A stretch of 64,000 bases of DNA from Sphingobacterium spiritivorum ATCC 33861 (GCF_000143765.1 NZ_GL379770.1:1576903-1640902); one strand, 5' to 3'. Positions 46,801 to 55,285 are shown, counted from the stretch's first letter. Made by a program: numbers and translations. The notes: generated by a model not told the origin, from the sequence alone.

Positions 46801-46993
46801 ATTAAAAGCATTCAGTATTCATGAGCTGGGCATATCACTTGTTGCAAGGAATTTATTGCGATGGACCAAAACTCCGCAATTTTTAGATCCCGAAACTATG
46901 GGAATGAATGGTGGCACCTTATTGCCAGGTATAGAAGTCATGCAATATCCTGTTACACAAAACTTCGGTTTCAACGTTAATTTCAAATTTTAA
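43895..46993 (+). CDS. SusC/RagA family TonB-linked outer-membrane protein
   Basis: 1032 residues. Signal peptide (ends near VVWGQQ), carboxypeptidase-regulatory-like domain (GIVKDKNGEPLKGVSVTIKN), the SusC linker EEVVVTSLGIKR, plug with PMFVIDGTPISN and LKGGAAALYGSRAANGVILISTKKG, then a large barrel ending NVNFKF. It imports a bulky nutrient together with the SusD partner 35 bases downstream. No glycosidase or peptidase is in the same operon, so the substrate is unknown. A cupin-type AraC gene is divergent upstream. Confidence 0.95.
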   Translation: MRKLVFLILSLLISTSVVWGQQIKIRGIVKDKNGEPLKGVSVTIKNSKSGVSTDEEGRFIIEGVNAGSPLLLRSIGFLNKEIIPQSSEELTITMDEDVNSLEEVVVTSLGIKRAVRKSANAVQMLPAAELTTVISGNPMDNLAGKVAGLQVTGGTAGLTSSSRVILRGENSLNIDNNSPMFVIDGTPISNRIFGSGGNATNQTNLPTDFGNGMMDLNMEDVENVSVLKGGAAALYGSRAANGVILISTKKGQSGRSLQVYGNSSTLFMKPILPTLQSEYGQGFNSAYALDYGSNFGPKMDGSPILQEGSPDFLTNTPVPFVRRYFLEDFFRTGNQFVNNIGIQGDSEKASYRVSYTNNSNKGTIPNTDLYKNTFSTHSQYKLLSNLNLNTSITYVKTKSNNVPSAGYGGEGLMYTLYWNHLNNDMDWFRDYWAKPGEKNVKQNYSLTWADNPFFIAYENINAFNRNRLFGNVSLDYKLSDHFSILARTGLDYQSEQRFHRRAKAAMKFPNGMLRTQDIYFQESNTDVLASYTTEFASDFQFDLTAGTSLMRRTFDERMLQSNNLTVPEVYSLNNTNGFTARYQNGYRSAINSYLATANIGYKDILYIDGGIRYDRTSTLAKRKNSYFYPSGSFSWLLDRTFDLGEDINMLKLRGNVAIIGKDTEANIINRTYQSGYLPGTFTNNSLVVDPALKNEETITRELGIELLALHNRLNFTFNYFNNLSRDQIIAFPVSFASGAKRYLTNGGRLKNFGIEATLNYVPVRNNDFEWSTSFNFTKMNSKILELPNNMNYVMAEGPASVTVEARVGGRMGDIYGYKFQRSPDGQIIYKANGLPAMTAGKELIGNYNPDFMLGFRNQFKYKGAMLSFLFDIRKGGTLYSYTNTIGAETGMLPFTLDLGRDRIVGDGVVKVTDANGGETYQPNTKSVAAYEYYFAGGYYNRENAESNSFDASYIKLRELSIGYVFKAAQLKAFSIHELGISLVARNLLRWTKTPQFLDPETMGMNGGTLLPGIEVMQYPVTQNFGFNVNFKF

Positions 46994-47028
46994 AACAGTC
47001 GGAGCTATAATTAATAAAAAATTAAGAC

Positions 47029-48456
47029 ATGAAAAGAATTTTAAAAACTTTGATCCTTTTTGCTACTATGGCAATGATCCTGTCATGCAGTAAAAATTTT
47101 GAGGAGATCAATATCGACAAGAACAACCCTACTCCAGATAAAATAACAGCAGCAATCTTACTACCGGATGTATTGATCAAACTGGCGGATCAGCACGTCA
47201 TGAACAATTATTCTCTGGGAAATGTTGTTTCCCAATATTATGTACGTCTACAATATAACAATATAGATATTTATAACTGGGTGGCCGATGATGGAGTATG
47301 GAAATTTTATGATTTGATCCCCAATATTAATGACATTGAGCAGATTGCAAAACAAAATAATCAACCCGAATATGTAGGGGTCGCCTTGGTCTTAAAGGCT
47401 CTTGTATATTCAATGATTACCGATGCCTATGGCGACGTCCCTTATACAGAAGCCGGAAAAATCAACGCAGGTGTCCAGATGCCGAAGTACGACAGACAGG
47501 AAGATATATATGCCGACCTGCTGTTGCAGTTAGAGCAGGCCAATACTATTTTAGCAGGTGCAAAAGGAAATATCGCAGGCGACCCGCTATATAAGGGAGA
47601 TATTAAACAATGGCAAAAATTTGCTAATGCTCTACATTTACGACTACTGTCAAAAGTTGCTAACCGCCGGAGTGTAGTTCAGGAATTTACTAAAATCATA
47701 AGCAATCCTGCTCAGTACCCGATTTTTGGTTCCAATGCTGATAATGCAGTTTACCAATATAAAGGATCTGGAATTGAAGTTTCACCGTTCACTAGCGGTA
47801 GAGGACGAAGTTACGAGATCGATATCACAGGTTGCGCTAAACCTGTGCAGGAACTCTTAACCAAATGGAAAGATCCTCGTCTTTCCTACCTGTATGATGC
47901 GCCCAAGAAAAATCCTTCAGGATCGATTGTAGGCGTCACGCCCGGGTCGAGCATGTCTACACTACCACCTAACGATCAAATTTCGCAACTTAGCTACAAG
48001 TTCTTTCGCAATACACAACTTATACAGGGAATTTTTATGACCTATAGTGAGCAGGAATTCCTGTTGAGTGAAGCTGTTGAAAGAAAATGGATCTCAGGTG
48101 ATGCTAAAACGCACTATGACAGAGGTGTAAAAATGAATTTTGAATTTTGGGGACTTACAATCCCTGCCGGTTACTTATCCGGACCAGCAGCTTATGAAGC
48201 TGGAAATCTGGATCTCATTGCCCAGCAGAAATGGATTTCCTACTTCTGGAACGGCATGGAAGCATGGAATGACTATAAGCGCATCAGGAGGCCTAATTTA
48301 GTACCCGGGCCAGCTAATGTAAATGCAAATCGTATACCATTAAGAATGATCTATCCTGCAGCAGAGCAATCCGTCAATCAGCGTAATTATCAGGACGCCG
48401 TCAAAACAATGGGGGGAAAGGATGATATTAATGCAAAAAGCTGGTGGAATTTGTAG
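47029..48456 (+). CDS. SusD/RagB family nutrient-binding lipoprotein (SusD-like_2)
   Basis: 475 residues. The lipobox MILSC anchors it to the outer face of the outer membrane. NFEEINIDKNNPTPDKITAA is the opening of the SusD-like_2 group, and the helical TPR-type core follows (ALVLKALVYSMITDAYGDVPYTEA, then RQEDIYADLLLQLEQANTIL). It forms the lid over the SusC barrel. It pairs with the gene 35 bases upstream and ends before a strong hairpin. Confidence 0.94.
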   Translation: MKRILKTLILFATMAMILSCSKNFEEINIDKNNPTPDKITAAILLPDVLIKLADQHVMNNYSLGNVVSQYYVRLQYNNIDIYNWVADDGVWKFYDLIPNINDIEQIAKQNNQPEYVGVALVLKALVYSMITDAYGDVPYTEAGKINAGVQMPKYDRQEDIYADLLLQLEQANTILAGAKGNIAGDPLYKGDIKQWQKFANALHLRLLSKVANRRSVVQEFTKIISNPAQYPIFGSNADNAVYQYKGSGIEVSPFTSGRGRSYEIDITGCAKPVQELLTKWKDPRLSYLYDAPKKNPSGSIVGVTPGSSMSTLPPNDQISQLSYKFFRNTQLIQGIFMTYSEQEFLLSEAVERKWISGDAKTHYDRGVKMNFEFWGLTIPAGYLSGPAAYEAGNLDLIAQQKWISYFWNGMEAWNDYKRIRRPNLVPGPANVNANRIPLRMIYPAAEQSVNQRNYQDAVKTMGGKDDINAKSWWNL

Positions 48457-48490
48457 TTCACTAATATTAATTTCACTAATGATCATTCTA

Positions 48491-48530
48491 AATAAGGGAT
48501 CGCACATATGGCGATTCCTTATTTATATTT
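48491..48530 (+). terminator. Terminator after susCD
   Basis: AATAAGGgATCGC pairs with GCGATtCCTTATT (one mismatch) around a 7-base loop. A T-rich tract follows. Confidence 0.75.
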
Positions 48531-48824
48531 TTAAAAACTATAAATTACCCTCATAGTAGTATCATAGTGTATTTAAATATCAAGTATAATATACTGAGTC
48601 TATCTATTGTTTTTCTGGTAGTCAGGTCGCTTATGAACAATAATAAATTTTAAGGAATATTAATAATGTAAATAGTTCAATAAACTGATTACAATCCGGA
48701 CCATTAATATCAATTAGACTATTATCAATTATTAAAGAGACTAATTCTATTGCCTTCGAAAGGAATAGAAAAACGAGAAAACTGCGTAGGTGCGGGAAAA
48801 GAAAGTAAGGAGGAGCCTTAAAAA
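48531..48824. other. Intergenic region, nothing recognised
   Basis: About 290 bases, A+T-rich, between the susCD terminator and the hairpin of the small minus-strand gene. I see no supported gene. Confidence 0.5.
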
Positions 48825-48862
48825 TACACTAATCTCACCCTTTTCAGGGTAGAGATTAGTGT
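48819..48862 (-). terminator. Strong terminator after the small gene at 48897
   Basis: A 16-bp stem with one bulge (ACACTAATCTCACCCT with AGGGTaGAGATTAGTGT) and a 4-base loop. On the minus strand it runs directly into ATTTTTA. Confidence 0.8.
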
Positions 48863-48896
48863 GTGAAGTATTGTGTTGTATCTTAATATCTGCTTA

Positions 48897-49007
48897 TTAC
48901 TGCTCGTTCTGAACAGATGTATCCGGTACTTCCAGGATAGCCATTAGTAATAGATAATATCCTTTTTCAAGTCCTAGTTTTGCTGCGTTTATTTCTGTAG
49001 TTTCCAT
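48897..49007 (-). CDS. Small protein of 36 residues, unknown
   Basis: The frame reads METTEINAAKLGLEKGYYLL, then LMAILEVPDTSVQNEQ, with tandem stop codons TAATAA. It is below the usual length cut-off. Support comes from the strong intrinsic terminator 35 bases downstream on the same strand and the lack of any other minus-strand gene nearby for that terminator to serve. The peptide is short, mildly hydrophobic in its middle (YYLLLMAIL) and has no Cys. It could be a signalling or regulatory peptide, or the transcript may be a small RNA. I do not recognise it. Confidence 0.45.
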   Translation of the reverse strand: METTEINAAKLGLEKGYYLLLMAILEVPDTSVQNEQ

Positions 49008-49345
49008 AGTATTTTTTTTTGGTTAATTATTCTATTAATAACTCATGATCAGTTTTGCAAATAACATGCACAACTTCCATAACAGCCTTGTTTATATTTC
49101 TTTTTTTAAATTTTTGCATTAATAAATAGCTTACAGACAGGTAGTTTACGGTATATTTAATTGTTTTCTTATACCATTGTAAGCCTCAATTTTCATCCTT
49201 AAAACTGTATAGTATTTAGTACATTTTTAACCTGCTTTACTATAAAATACCTTGTTTAAACTCTGTTTAAGCAGTTTTTAGGGATTTTAAGCCTTGGTAC
49301 GAAAAGCACTATAGAGTTATCGTAGATTGTCTGTGTTATATCACA
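49008..49345. other. Intergenic region upstream of the small gene and ohrR
   Basis: About 340 A+T-rich bases between two divergent genes. Promoters for both should lie here. No ORF or hairpin is supported apart from the ohrR palindrome at its edge. Confidence 0.5.
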
Positions 49346-49390
49346 AAATTAAATTGTGCACAATTTAATTTGAATCAATGTATATCTTTG
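49346..49390 (+). promoter_or_regulatory. ohrR operator and -7 box
   Basis: A perfect 26-base palindrome lies at 49346-49371 (half-site AAATTAAATTGTG). A TATCTTTG -7 box follows at 49383-49390, 5 bases before the ohrR ATG. The layout fits autorepression by OhrR. Confidence 0.75.
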
Positions 49391-49395
49391 TTGTC

Positions 49396-49821
49396 ATGGA
49401 AGAAGAATTAATGTTAGATCATCAGGTATGTTTTCCGATATATGCGTTATACCGGGAAATTGTTCAGCAATACAGACCACTTCTGGAAAAGCTGGATTTG
49501 ACGTATCCGCAGTATCTGGTATTATTGGTGATGTGGGAGCATCCTTTACAAACTGTCAATCAGATTGGGCAACGACTCCGGTTGGATAGCGGCACACTGA
49601 CACCTTTACTGAAGCGTATGGAGCAAAAGGGACTCATTGCCCGTAAGCGTAGTCATCAGGACGAAAGAACTGTGGAGATATCCCTTACAGATGCCGGACA
49701 GGACCTTTCTGCAAGTGCGAAATGTATCCCCGGACAGATGTTGAACGAGATGGGTATAACATTAGAAGAACTTATGCAATTAAAAACCATTGCCAGTAAA
49801 ATATTAAACAGGAATCACTAA
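49396..49821 (+). CDS. ohrR: Organic-peroxide sensing MarR-family repressor
   Basis: 141 residues from the ATG at 49396; the longer frame from 49378 would start inside the -7 box. It is a MarR winged helix: LTYPQYLVLLVMWEHPLQTV, LRLDSGTLTPLLKRMEQKGL, and the wing with RSHQDERTVEISLTDAG. Cys12 in HQVCFPIYALYR fits the reactive N-terminal Cys of OhrR that senses organic hydroperoxides. It lies 18 bases before ohr. Confidence 0.92.
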   Translation: MEEELMLDHQVCFPIYALYREIVQQYRPLLEKLDLTYPQYLVLLVMWEHPLQTVNQIGQRLRLDSGTLTPLLKRMEQKGLIARKRSHQDERTVEISLTDAGQDLSASAKCIPGQMLNEMGITLEELMQLKTIASKILNRNH

Positions 49822-49839
49822 AAAAATAACAGCAATAAC

Positions 49840-50262
49840 ATGAAAACATTGTATACAGCAGTTGCAACAGCAACGGGAGGCCGTAATGGTCATGTAAAGA
49901 CAGATAATGGAGTGTTAGATCTTCAGGTCAGAATGCCAAAAGAACTAGGAGGTGCTAATAACGATTATACAAATCCTGAACAATTGTTTGCAGCAGGATA
50001 TGCAGCTTGCTTTGACAGCGCATTAAACCTGGTAATAAGTAAATCTAAAATTAAAACAGGGGAGACAAGTGTCATAGCTCATGTCGGAATAGGAAGTTTA
50101 GCAGGTGGTGGTTTTGGCCTGGAAGCCGAATTAAAAGTAAATATTCCGGGAATAGAATTAAAGGAAGCACAGACTCTGGTCGAACAGGCACATCGTATTT
50201 GTCCGTATTCTAATGCTACAAGAGGAAATATAGAAGTCAAATTAACAGTAAGTAATTCATAA
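49840..50262 (+). CDS. ohr: Organic hydroperoxide resistance protein
   Basis: 140 residues, OsmC/Ohr family. It reduces organic and lipid peroxides with thiols (lipoylated partners in other bacteria). The two active-site cysteines are Cys57 in AAGYAACFDSAL and Cys121 in HRICPYSNATRGN. Glu47 in NPEQLFAAG is conserved too. It is cytoplasmic and co-transcribed with ohrR. Confidence 0.96.
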   Translation: MKTLYTAVATATGGRNGHVKTDNGVLDLQVRMPKELGGANNDYTNPEQLFAAGYAACFDSALNLVISKSKIKTGETSVIAHVGIGSLAGGGFGLEAELKVNIPGIELKEAQTLVEQAHRICPYSNATRGNIEVKLTVSNS

Positions 50263-50273
50263 ATTCGCCCCTT

Positions 50274-50642
50274 ATGATAACAATCATTGCAAAGATATTA
50301 GTCGCTGTCGTAGCGCTGGAACATCTTTACATCCTGTGGATGGAAATGTTTGCCTGGGAAACAGCAGGCCGTAAAACTTTTAAAGGATCCTTACCCGATG
50401 AAATGTTTCGTCCAACAAAAGGCCTGGCCGCAAATCAGGGACTATATAATGGTTTTCTTGCAGCCGGACTGATTTGGTCATTCTTTATAGAAGATGTGAT
50501 CTGGCAAAAGAATATTACACTGTTCTTTCTGGGGTGTGTAATTGTGGCCGGAATATACGGAGCCATATCGGCATCCCGTAAGATCTTTTTTGTGCAGGCA
50601 TTGCCCGCTATCCTGGCTCTTGTATTTGTACTGTTATCATAA
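50274..50642 (+). CDS. DUF1304 membrane protein
   Basis: 122 residues with four hydrophobic segments (about residues 1-22, 52-70, 75-95, 100-120) and the DUF1304 opening VALEHLYILWMEMFAWET. The function is unknown. It begins 11 bases after ohr and is followed by a nitroreductase, so it belongs to the peroxide-responsive operon. Confidence 0.85.
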   Translation: MITIIAKILVAVVALEHLYILWMEMFAWETAGRKTFKGSLPDEMFRPTKGLAANQGLYNGFLAAGLIWSFFIEDVIWQKNITLFFLGCVIVAGIYGAISASRKIFFVQALPAILALVFVLLS

Positions 50643-50662
50643 AAATATTAAATAAATAAGTT

Positions 50663-51298
50663 ATGTCATTATTAGAAGATTTATCATGGCGATACGCCAC
50701 AAAGAAGTATGACCCTTCAAAAAAAGTTAGTACAGAGGACGTGCATAAAATTATAGAGGCTGCTCGTCTTGCTCCGACTTCCTCAGGTTTACAACAATTC
50801 AGAGTACTGCTGATCACAAATCAGGAATTAAAAGAAAAAATCGTTCCTGTTGCAATGGATCAGCAGATCATAGCAGATTGTTCCCATCTTTTGGTGTTTG
50901 CAGCATGGGATCAGTATACTGAAGAACGTATTGATGAGATATACAACCGTACTACAGATGAGCGCGAATTGCCGAGAGGTCGTTTTTCATCTTATACAGA
51001 TCGCCTGAAGAGCCTGTATCTTCAGCAATCCGCAGAAGAGAATTTTGTGCATACCGCGAGACAGGCTTATATCGGATTTGGACTTGCTATAGCTCAGGCT
51101 GCAGAACTAAAAATAGATACTACACCTGTAGAAGGATTCAACAACCAGCAATTGGATGAATTGCTGGGATTGACAGAAAAGGGATTGAAGAGCGTCACTT
51201 TATTACCAATAGGGTACAGAGATAATGAGGGAGACTGGTTGGTCAACATGAAAAAAGTGAGGAATCCACTATCCGAATTCATCATCGAATACAACTAA
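50663..51298 (+). CDS. NAD(P)H-dependent nitroreductase family flavoprotein
   Basis: 211 residues of the NfsB-like FMN family. RYATKKYDPSKKV and ARLAPTSSGLQQFRVLLI are FMN-binding segments near the N-terminus. AYIGFGLAIAQAAELKIDTTPVEGF and LPIGYRDNEGDW are the later marks. It reduces quinones or nitro-compounds with NAD(P)H in the cytoplasm. It is 20 bases after the DUF1304 gene and is the last gene of the operon, with a terminator after it. Confidence 0.9.
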   Translation: MSLLEDLSWRYATKKYDPSKKVSTEDVHKIIEAARLAPTSSGLQQFRVLLITNQELKEKIVPVAMDQQIIADCSHLLVFAAWDQYTEERIDEIYNRTTDERELPRGRFSSYTDRLKSLYLQQSAEENFVHTARQAYIGFGLAIAQAAELKIDTTPVEGFNNQQLDELLGLTEKGLKSVTLLPIGYRDNEGDWLVNMKKVRNPLSEFIIEYN

Positions 51299-51313
51299 AA
51301 TTAACTATTTTAT

Positions 51314-51355
51314 AAGACAAGAGCCGAACTATTAGTCCCGCTCTTGTCGTTTTAT
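51314..51355 (+). terminator. Terminator after the ohr operon
   Basis: GACAAGAGC pairs with GCTCTTGTC around a 15-base loop, followed by GTTTTAT. Confidence 0.75.
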
Positions 51356-51414
51356 ATTTCTAACAGGTTAGAGCAAAAGAAAACGCATCAGATGCTATCC
51401 GGGTGAACAACTGA

Positions 51415-51750
51415 TTAAACGGATTCGCCCTTACCACCAAAGGTGATTAGCACCATTCCGCTTATAATAATAAACATTCCCAGAATCTGTGCCCAGGTCA
51501 GAGGACTCTTAAAATAAAGAGCCATCGTCAGTTGCACAGTCAGAAATGTGCCTCCAGAACAAAGAGCTATAACAATAGGTTGAGATACCGATCGGAAGAG
51601 TTGTACCAAAAACCAGCTTGCGGATAATAAGATAATATTACCTATAATCAGGGTCAGCCATTTATACCTGGGGTGAATCCCTCCATATTTAAACAGAACA
51701 GTAGAAACGCACTGACAAGCCCAAAATGCAATAAAGTAGACGTAGTTCAT
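51415..51750 (-). CDS. Small DMT-family (EamA/SMR-like) membrane protein
   Basis: 111 residues with four predicted membrane helices. The size and PLTWAQILGMFIIISGMVLI at the end suit a four-helix drug/metabolite transporter that works as a dimer. An acidic residue in TM1, as in EmrE, is not seen (CQCVSTVLFKYGG instead), so a half-size EamA transporter is more likely than a drug exporter. The substrate is unknown. It follows the copper ATPase on the same strand with a 63-base gap. Confidence 0.72.
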   Translation of the reverse strand: MNYVYFIAFWACQCVSTVLFKYGGIHPRYKWLTLIIGNIILLSASWFLVQLFRSVSQPIVIALCSGGTFLTVQLTMALYFKSPLTWAQILGMFIIISGMVLITFGGKGESV

Positions 51751-51813
51751 ACGGTAAAGATAAAGTTTACTTTGAATTTATCCGTATACATCCTCCGCAA
51801 CTTTTACGCTATT

Positions 51814-54687
51814 CTAACGATCAATCCTGGCTGCATTCAACCGTAATGAGTTTAGAATAACAGATACGGAACTGAAGCTCATAGCTGCAGCAGCAATCAT
51901 AGGAGATAACAACAGTCCGAATACCGGATACAGAACTCCGGCTGCTAAAGGTATACCCAACACATTATATAAAAATGCAAAAGTCAGATTCTCTTTAATA
52001 TTGCGTGTGAGTTTCTCACTCAAAATCTTAGCTTTGACTATTCCGGTCAGATCTCCCTTTAGCAAGGTGACCTGTGCACTTTCGATCGCCACATCAGTCC
52101 CGGTTCCCATTGCTATTCCAATATCTGCCTGCGCAAGAGCAGGAGCGTCATTGATCCCATCTCCGGCCATCGCTACAATTTGGCCCTGAGTCTGCATTTT
52201 CTTTATTTCCTGTAACTTATCTTCCGGAAGAGCCTGGGATAGAAAATGTTTGATCCCTAATTCATCAGCGACAGCATTGGCCGTTTTTGCATTATCACCT
52301 GTGATCATGACTACATCTACACCATGAGCTATCAATTGTTGAATAGCCACTTTGGCAGTAGCCTTGATTTTATCCGATATGGTAATAAATCCCGCCACAT
52401 CTTTATCAATCGCCAGATAGGATACCGTTTTTCCGGTTGCCTGCTGCGCTTCCACCTGCCCACGTATTTCTTCTGAAATACTTATGTGCTGATCGATTAA
52501 CAGTTTTTCATTTCCAAGCAATACGTGCTTACCACCAATAGTTCCGGAGACTCCTTTACCGGATATATTTTCAAAATCCTCAACCTTATCTAATTTCAAC
52601 TGCTGCTCTTTGGCCTTTTTTACGATAGCTTCAGCCAACGGATGTGTACTGTTCTGATTAAGAGCAGCAGCCATTTGCAGGACCTGATCTGTATCAAATG
52701 CAGCAATACCAAAGACCTTATTGACGGTAGGTTTGCCTTCTGTAAGAGTTCCGGTTTTATCCGTTACTAATACATTCACTTTATTTAGCTTTTCCAATGC
52801 CTCTGCATTTTTAATTAAAATTCCGTTTTTTGCTCCCTTACCTACGCCTACCATGACCGACATTGGAGTGGCCAATCCCAAAACACAGGGGCAGGCAACA
52901 ATCAGAACAGCCAGTAAATTGGCAAATCCAAAAATCATTCGTGGTTCCGGACCCCAGATCATCCACGCAGCAAAGGTTAATAAAGATATGACAATGACAA
53001 TCGGTACAAAAATAGCGGAGACGCGGTCTGTCAGTTTCTGAATCGGAGCCTTGCTGCGACTGGCATCATTGACCATATTAATAATCTGGGATAACAAGGT
53101 TTCATCTCCCACACGTTCAGCCTTCATTAAAAAAGTCCTGTTGCCGTTAATGGTACCGGAAGAAACTTTATCACCGACCTGTTTATCCACAGGAACAGGT
53201 TCACCTGATATCATTGATTCATCAACTGTAGCATTTCCTTCCACAATCTCTCCGTCGACCGGAATCTTATCGCCCGGTTTTACACGTAGTACATTTCCAA
53301 TTACAATAGATTCTACTGCAATTTTTCGTTCTGATCCATTTTCCACCAAAGTCGCTTCAGACGGAGCCAGTTTGATCAACTCTTTTATGGCAGAATTTGT
53401 TTTTGAATGTGCTTTAGCCTCCATCACCTGACCCAGAAGCACTAAAGTCAGAATAACACATACCGATTCAAAATACAAGCCTACATTGCCGTGATGTCCC
53501 CTGAATTCTGCCGGAAAAAGCTGAGGGAATATTAACCCAACGAGGCTGTAAATAAAGGCTGCTGTAGCTCCAAGACCAATCAGGCTGAACATATTGAGCT
53601 TCCATGTTTTGAAAGATCTCCATGCACGCTCAAAAAACATCCAGGTAGCATAAAATACGACTGGCACAGTCAGTGCCAGTTGTATCCATCCGTTAATATG
53701 TGTTGGAATAATCTTGCCTATAGGATCGCCCGGAATCATTTCACCCATTGCTAATATAAAAATGGGAATAGTAAATCCTAAGGCTACCCAAAACTTACGC
53801 AACAAATCTACATAAGTCTTATTGTCATCATCCGGAGTTATCGGCACGAGATCCATCCCACAGATAGGACAGCTTCCTGGTCCGTCTTCCACGATTTCAG
53901 AATGCATGGGACACGTATATTGTGTACTTGCCCGCATATCCGGAATCTTCTCCAGATTCATTCCACATACAGGACAATTACCGGCATGGTCATACACCTT
54001 ATCGCCCTCACAGTGCATAGGACAATAATATTTACCAGCTTTATTCGTGCGTGGTTTTGGAGATTTGGTTTGTTGTACTGCTGAACTGCAACAACTTGCT
54101 GATTTGCTTTCTTTTGTATTGGTATCCGCTTTATCCGTAGATATTAAAAACATACCACATACCGGACAACTTCCGGGGGCATCGTACATTTTGTCTCCTT
54201 CACAATGCATAGGACAGTAATAGTTACCGTCTTTATTACTTTGCGGTTCAGTCGATTCGGGTTTATTTGAGCTGCAACAACTTGCTGATTTACTTTCTTT
54301 TGTATTCGTATCCGTTTTTTCGGTAGATACTAAAAACATTCCACATACCGGACAGCTCCCCGGAGCATCGTACATTTTGTCCCCTTCGCAATGCATGGGG
54401 CAGAAGTATTTTTGCGCATTATTATTATTCGGAGACTTAATGGCTTCAGGTTTATTTGTTGTGCTGCAACAACTGGCTGATTTACTTTTTTTTGTATTCG
54501 TATCTGTTTTTTCGGTAGATACTAAAAACATTCCACATACCGGGCAACTCCCCGGAGCATCGTACATTTTGTCCCCTTCACAATGCATCGGACAGAAGTA
54601 TTTGCTGCTTTTGTCAGATACCGGAACAGGTGCTTTTCGTTGCTTCTCCGCATCAATATGACGACCCGTTGATTTATCTTCTTTCAT
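51814..54687 (-). CDS. copA: Copper-type P1B ATPase with five N-terminal Cys-rich modules
   Basis: 957 residues. Residues ~29-288 hold five modules of the form CPMH(C/S)...CPxCGM, of the heavy-metal-binding (HMBD/YHS-like) type. The first three each carry a linker ending in SKSASCC, and modules 1-3 are almost identical. The ATPase core follows: about eight membrane helices, the TGES-equivalent SGEPVPVD, the transmembrane CPC motif in ACPCVLGLATP, DKTGTLTEGKP, the HP motif in THPLAEAI and GDGINDAPALAQADIG. CPC with these motifs indicates Cu(I) export, possibly with other soft metals. No classic MxCxxC HMA domain is present. It is a large inner-membrane protein. Confidence 0.93.
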   Translation of the reverse strand: MKEDKSTGRHIDAEKQRKAPVPVSDKSSKYFCPMHCEGDKMYDAPGSCPVCGMFLVSTEKTDTNTKKSKSASCCSTTNKPEAIKSPNNNNAQKYFCPMHCEGDKMYDAPGSCPVCGMFLVSTEKTDTNTKESKSASCCSSNKPESTEPQSNKDGNYYCPMHCEGDKMYDAPGSCPVCGMFLISTDKADTNTKESKSASCCSSAVQQTKSPKPRTNKAGKYYCPMHCEGDKVYDHAGNCPVCGMNLEKIPDMRASTQYTCPMHSEIVEDGPGSCPICGMDLVPITPDDDNKTYVDLLRKFWVALGFTIPIFILAMGEMIPGDPIGKIIPTHINGWIQLALTVPVVFYATWMFFERAWRSFKTWKLNMFSLIGLGATAAFIYSLVGLIFPQLFPAEFRGHHGNVGLYFESVCVILTLVLLGQVMEAKAHSKTNSAIKELIKLAPSEATLVENGSERKIAVESIVIGNVLRVKPGDKIPVDGEIVEGNATVDESMISGEPVPVDKQVGDKVSSGTINGNRTFLMKAERVGDETLLSQIINMVNDASRSKAPIQKLTDRVSAIFVPIVIVISLLTFAAWMIWGPEPRMIFGFANLLAVLIVACPCVLGLATPMSVMVGVGKGAKNGILIKNAEALEKLNKVNVLVTDKTGTLTEGKPTVNKVFGIAAFDTDQVLQMAAALNQNSTHPLAEAIVKKAKEQQLKLDKVEDFENISGKGVSGTIGGKHVLLGNEKLLIDQHISISEEIRGQVEAQQATGKTVSYLAIDKDVAGFITISDKIKATAKVAIQQLIAHGVDVVMITGDNAKTANAVADELGIKHFLSQALPEDKLQEIKKMQTQGQIVAMAGDGINDAPALAQADIGIAMGTGTDVAIESAQVTLLKGDLTGIVKAKILSEKLTRNIKENLTFAFLYNVLGIPLAAGVLYPVFGLLLSPMIAAAAMSFSSVSVILNSLRLNAARIDR
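53826..54603. repeat. Tandem repeat encoding five metal-binding modules
   Basis: The first three units are 64, 62 and 64 codons long and nearly identical in protein and visibly in DNA. Units 4 and 5 are shorter and diverged. The pattern suggests recent duplication within the copper ATPase gene, with possible length variation between strains. Confidence 0.85.
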
Positions 54688-54904
54688 AATGTTATATTTT
54701 TCAACAGTAATAACAAAGATTGGAAATAATTATAGAAGACATGTTATACAATTATGAGGAAAACGTACAAGTTTTCAATCCTGAGCTTAATATAGAATAT
54801 CTTCTGACTGTAAAAGATTAACAGACGATACACCTGTATTGTTTAATATGCCAGTATTTGTGAAATGGATTGTACATTTGATTATCCGATATAAATTCTA
54901 CTTT

Positions 54905-55204
54905 ATGGCTGAAAAAAGAACATCTCATATACTCAATACATCAGCAAATCTGTTGGGTATTTGCTTTTTGGTATTAGCATCTCTGCGTACCATCAAACTG
55001 ACAGAAAGATCGTTGATAGATGAATTTGCTACAGTGGCGATTGTGATTTTTATGACGAGTTGTATTACTTCTTTTGTAGCTATGAAAAGAGAAGATACTG
55101 CTTCCGGAAGAAAATTGGAAGATGTGGCAGATATTATATTCCTTCTGGGACTCATAGACTTGTTTGTCGCTACCTTACTACTGGCATTTGATATTATACA
55201 ATAA
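54905..55204 (+). CDS. Small membrane protein of unknown function
   Basis: 99 residues from the ATG at 54905; the longer frame to 54839 adds an unlikely leader. It has three predicted membrane helices (about residues 9-30, 42-62, 74-98) with charged loops (KREDTASGRKLEDV). I do not recognise a family. It is divergent from the copper ATPase, 217 bases away, and convergent with the S46 peptidase across a strong terminator. Confidence 0.6.
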   Translation: MAEKRTSHILNTSANLLGICFLVLASLRTIKLTERSLIDEFATVAIVIFMTSCITSFVAMKREDTASGRKLEDVADIIFLLGLIDLFVATLLLAFDIIQ

Positions 55205-55230
55205 TACGCTGCAAAGGATAGTATAAATAA

Positions 55231-55265
55231 CAAAGGCTCTTAACCAATATCGTTAAGAGCCTTTG
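55231..55265. terminator. Bidirectional terminator
   Basis: CAAAGGCTCTTAAC and its perfect complement (14 bp) with a 7-base loop lie between convergent genes, with A and T tracts at the ends. Confidence 0.85.
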
Positions 55266-55285
55266 CTAGTCGTGAACACAGAAAA

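Noticed and set aside
48469..48500. Iron box after susD (ATTCTAAATAA)
   Set aside because: Only one arm matches, it overlaps the terminator stem, and it lies downstream of the genes.
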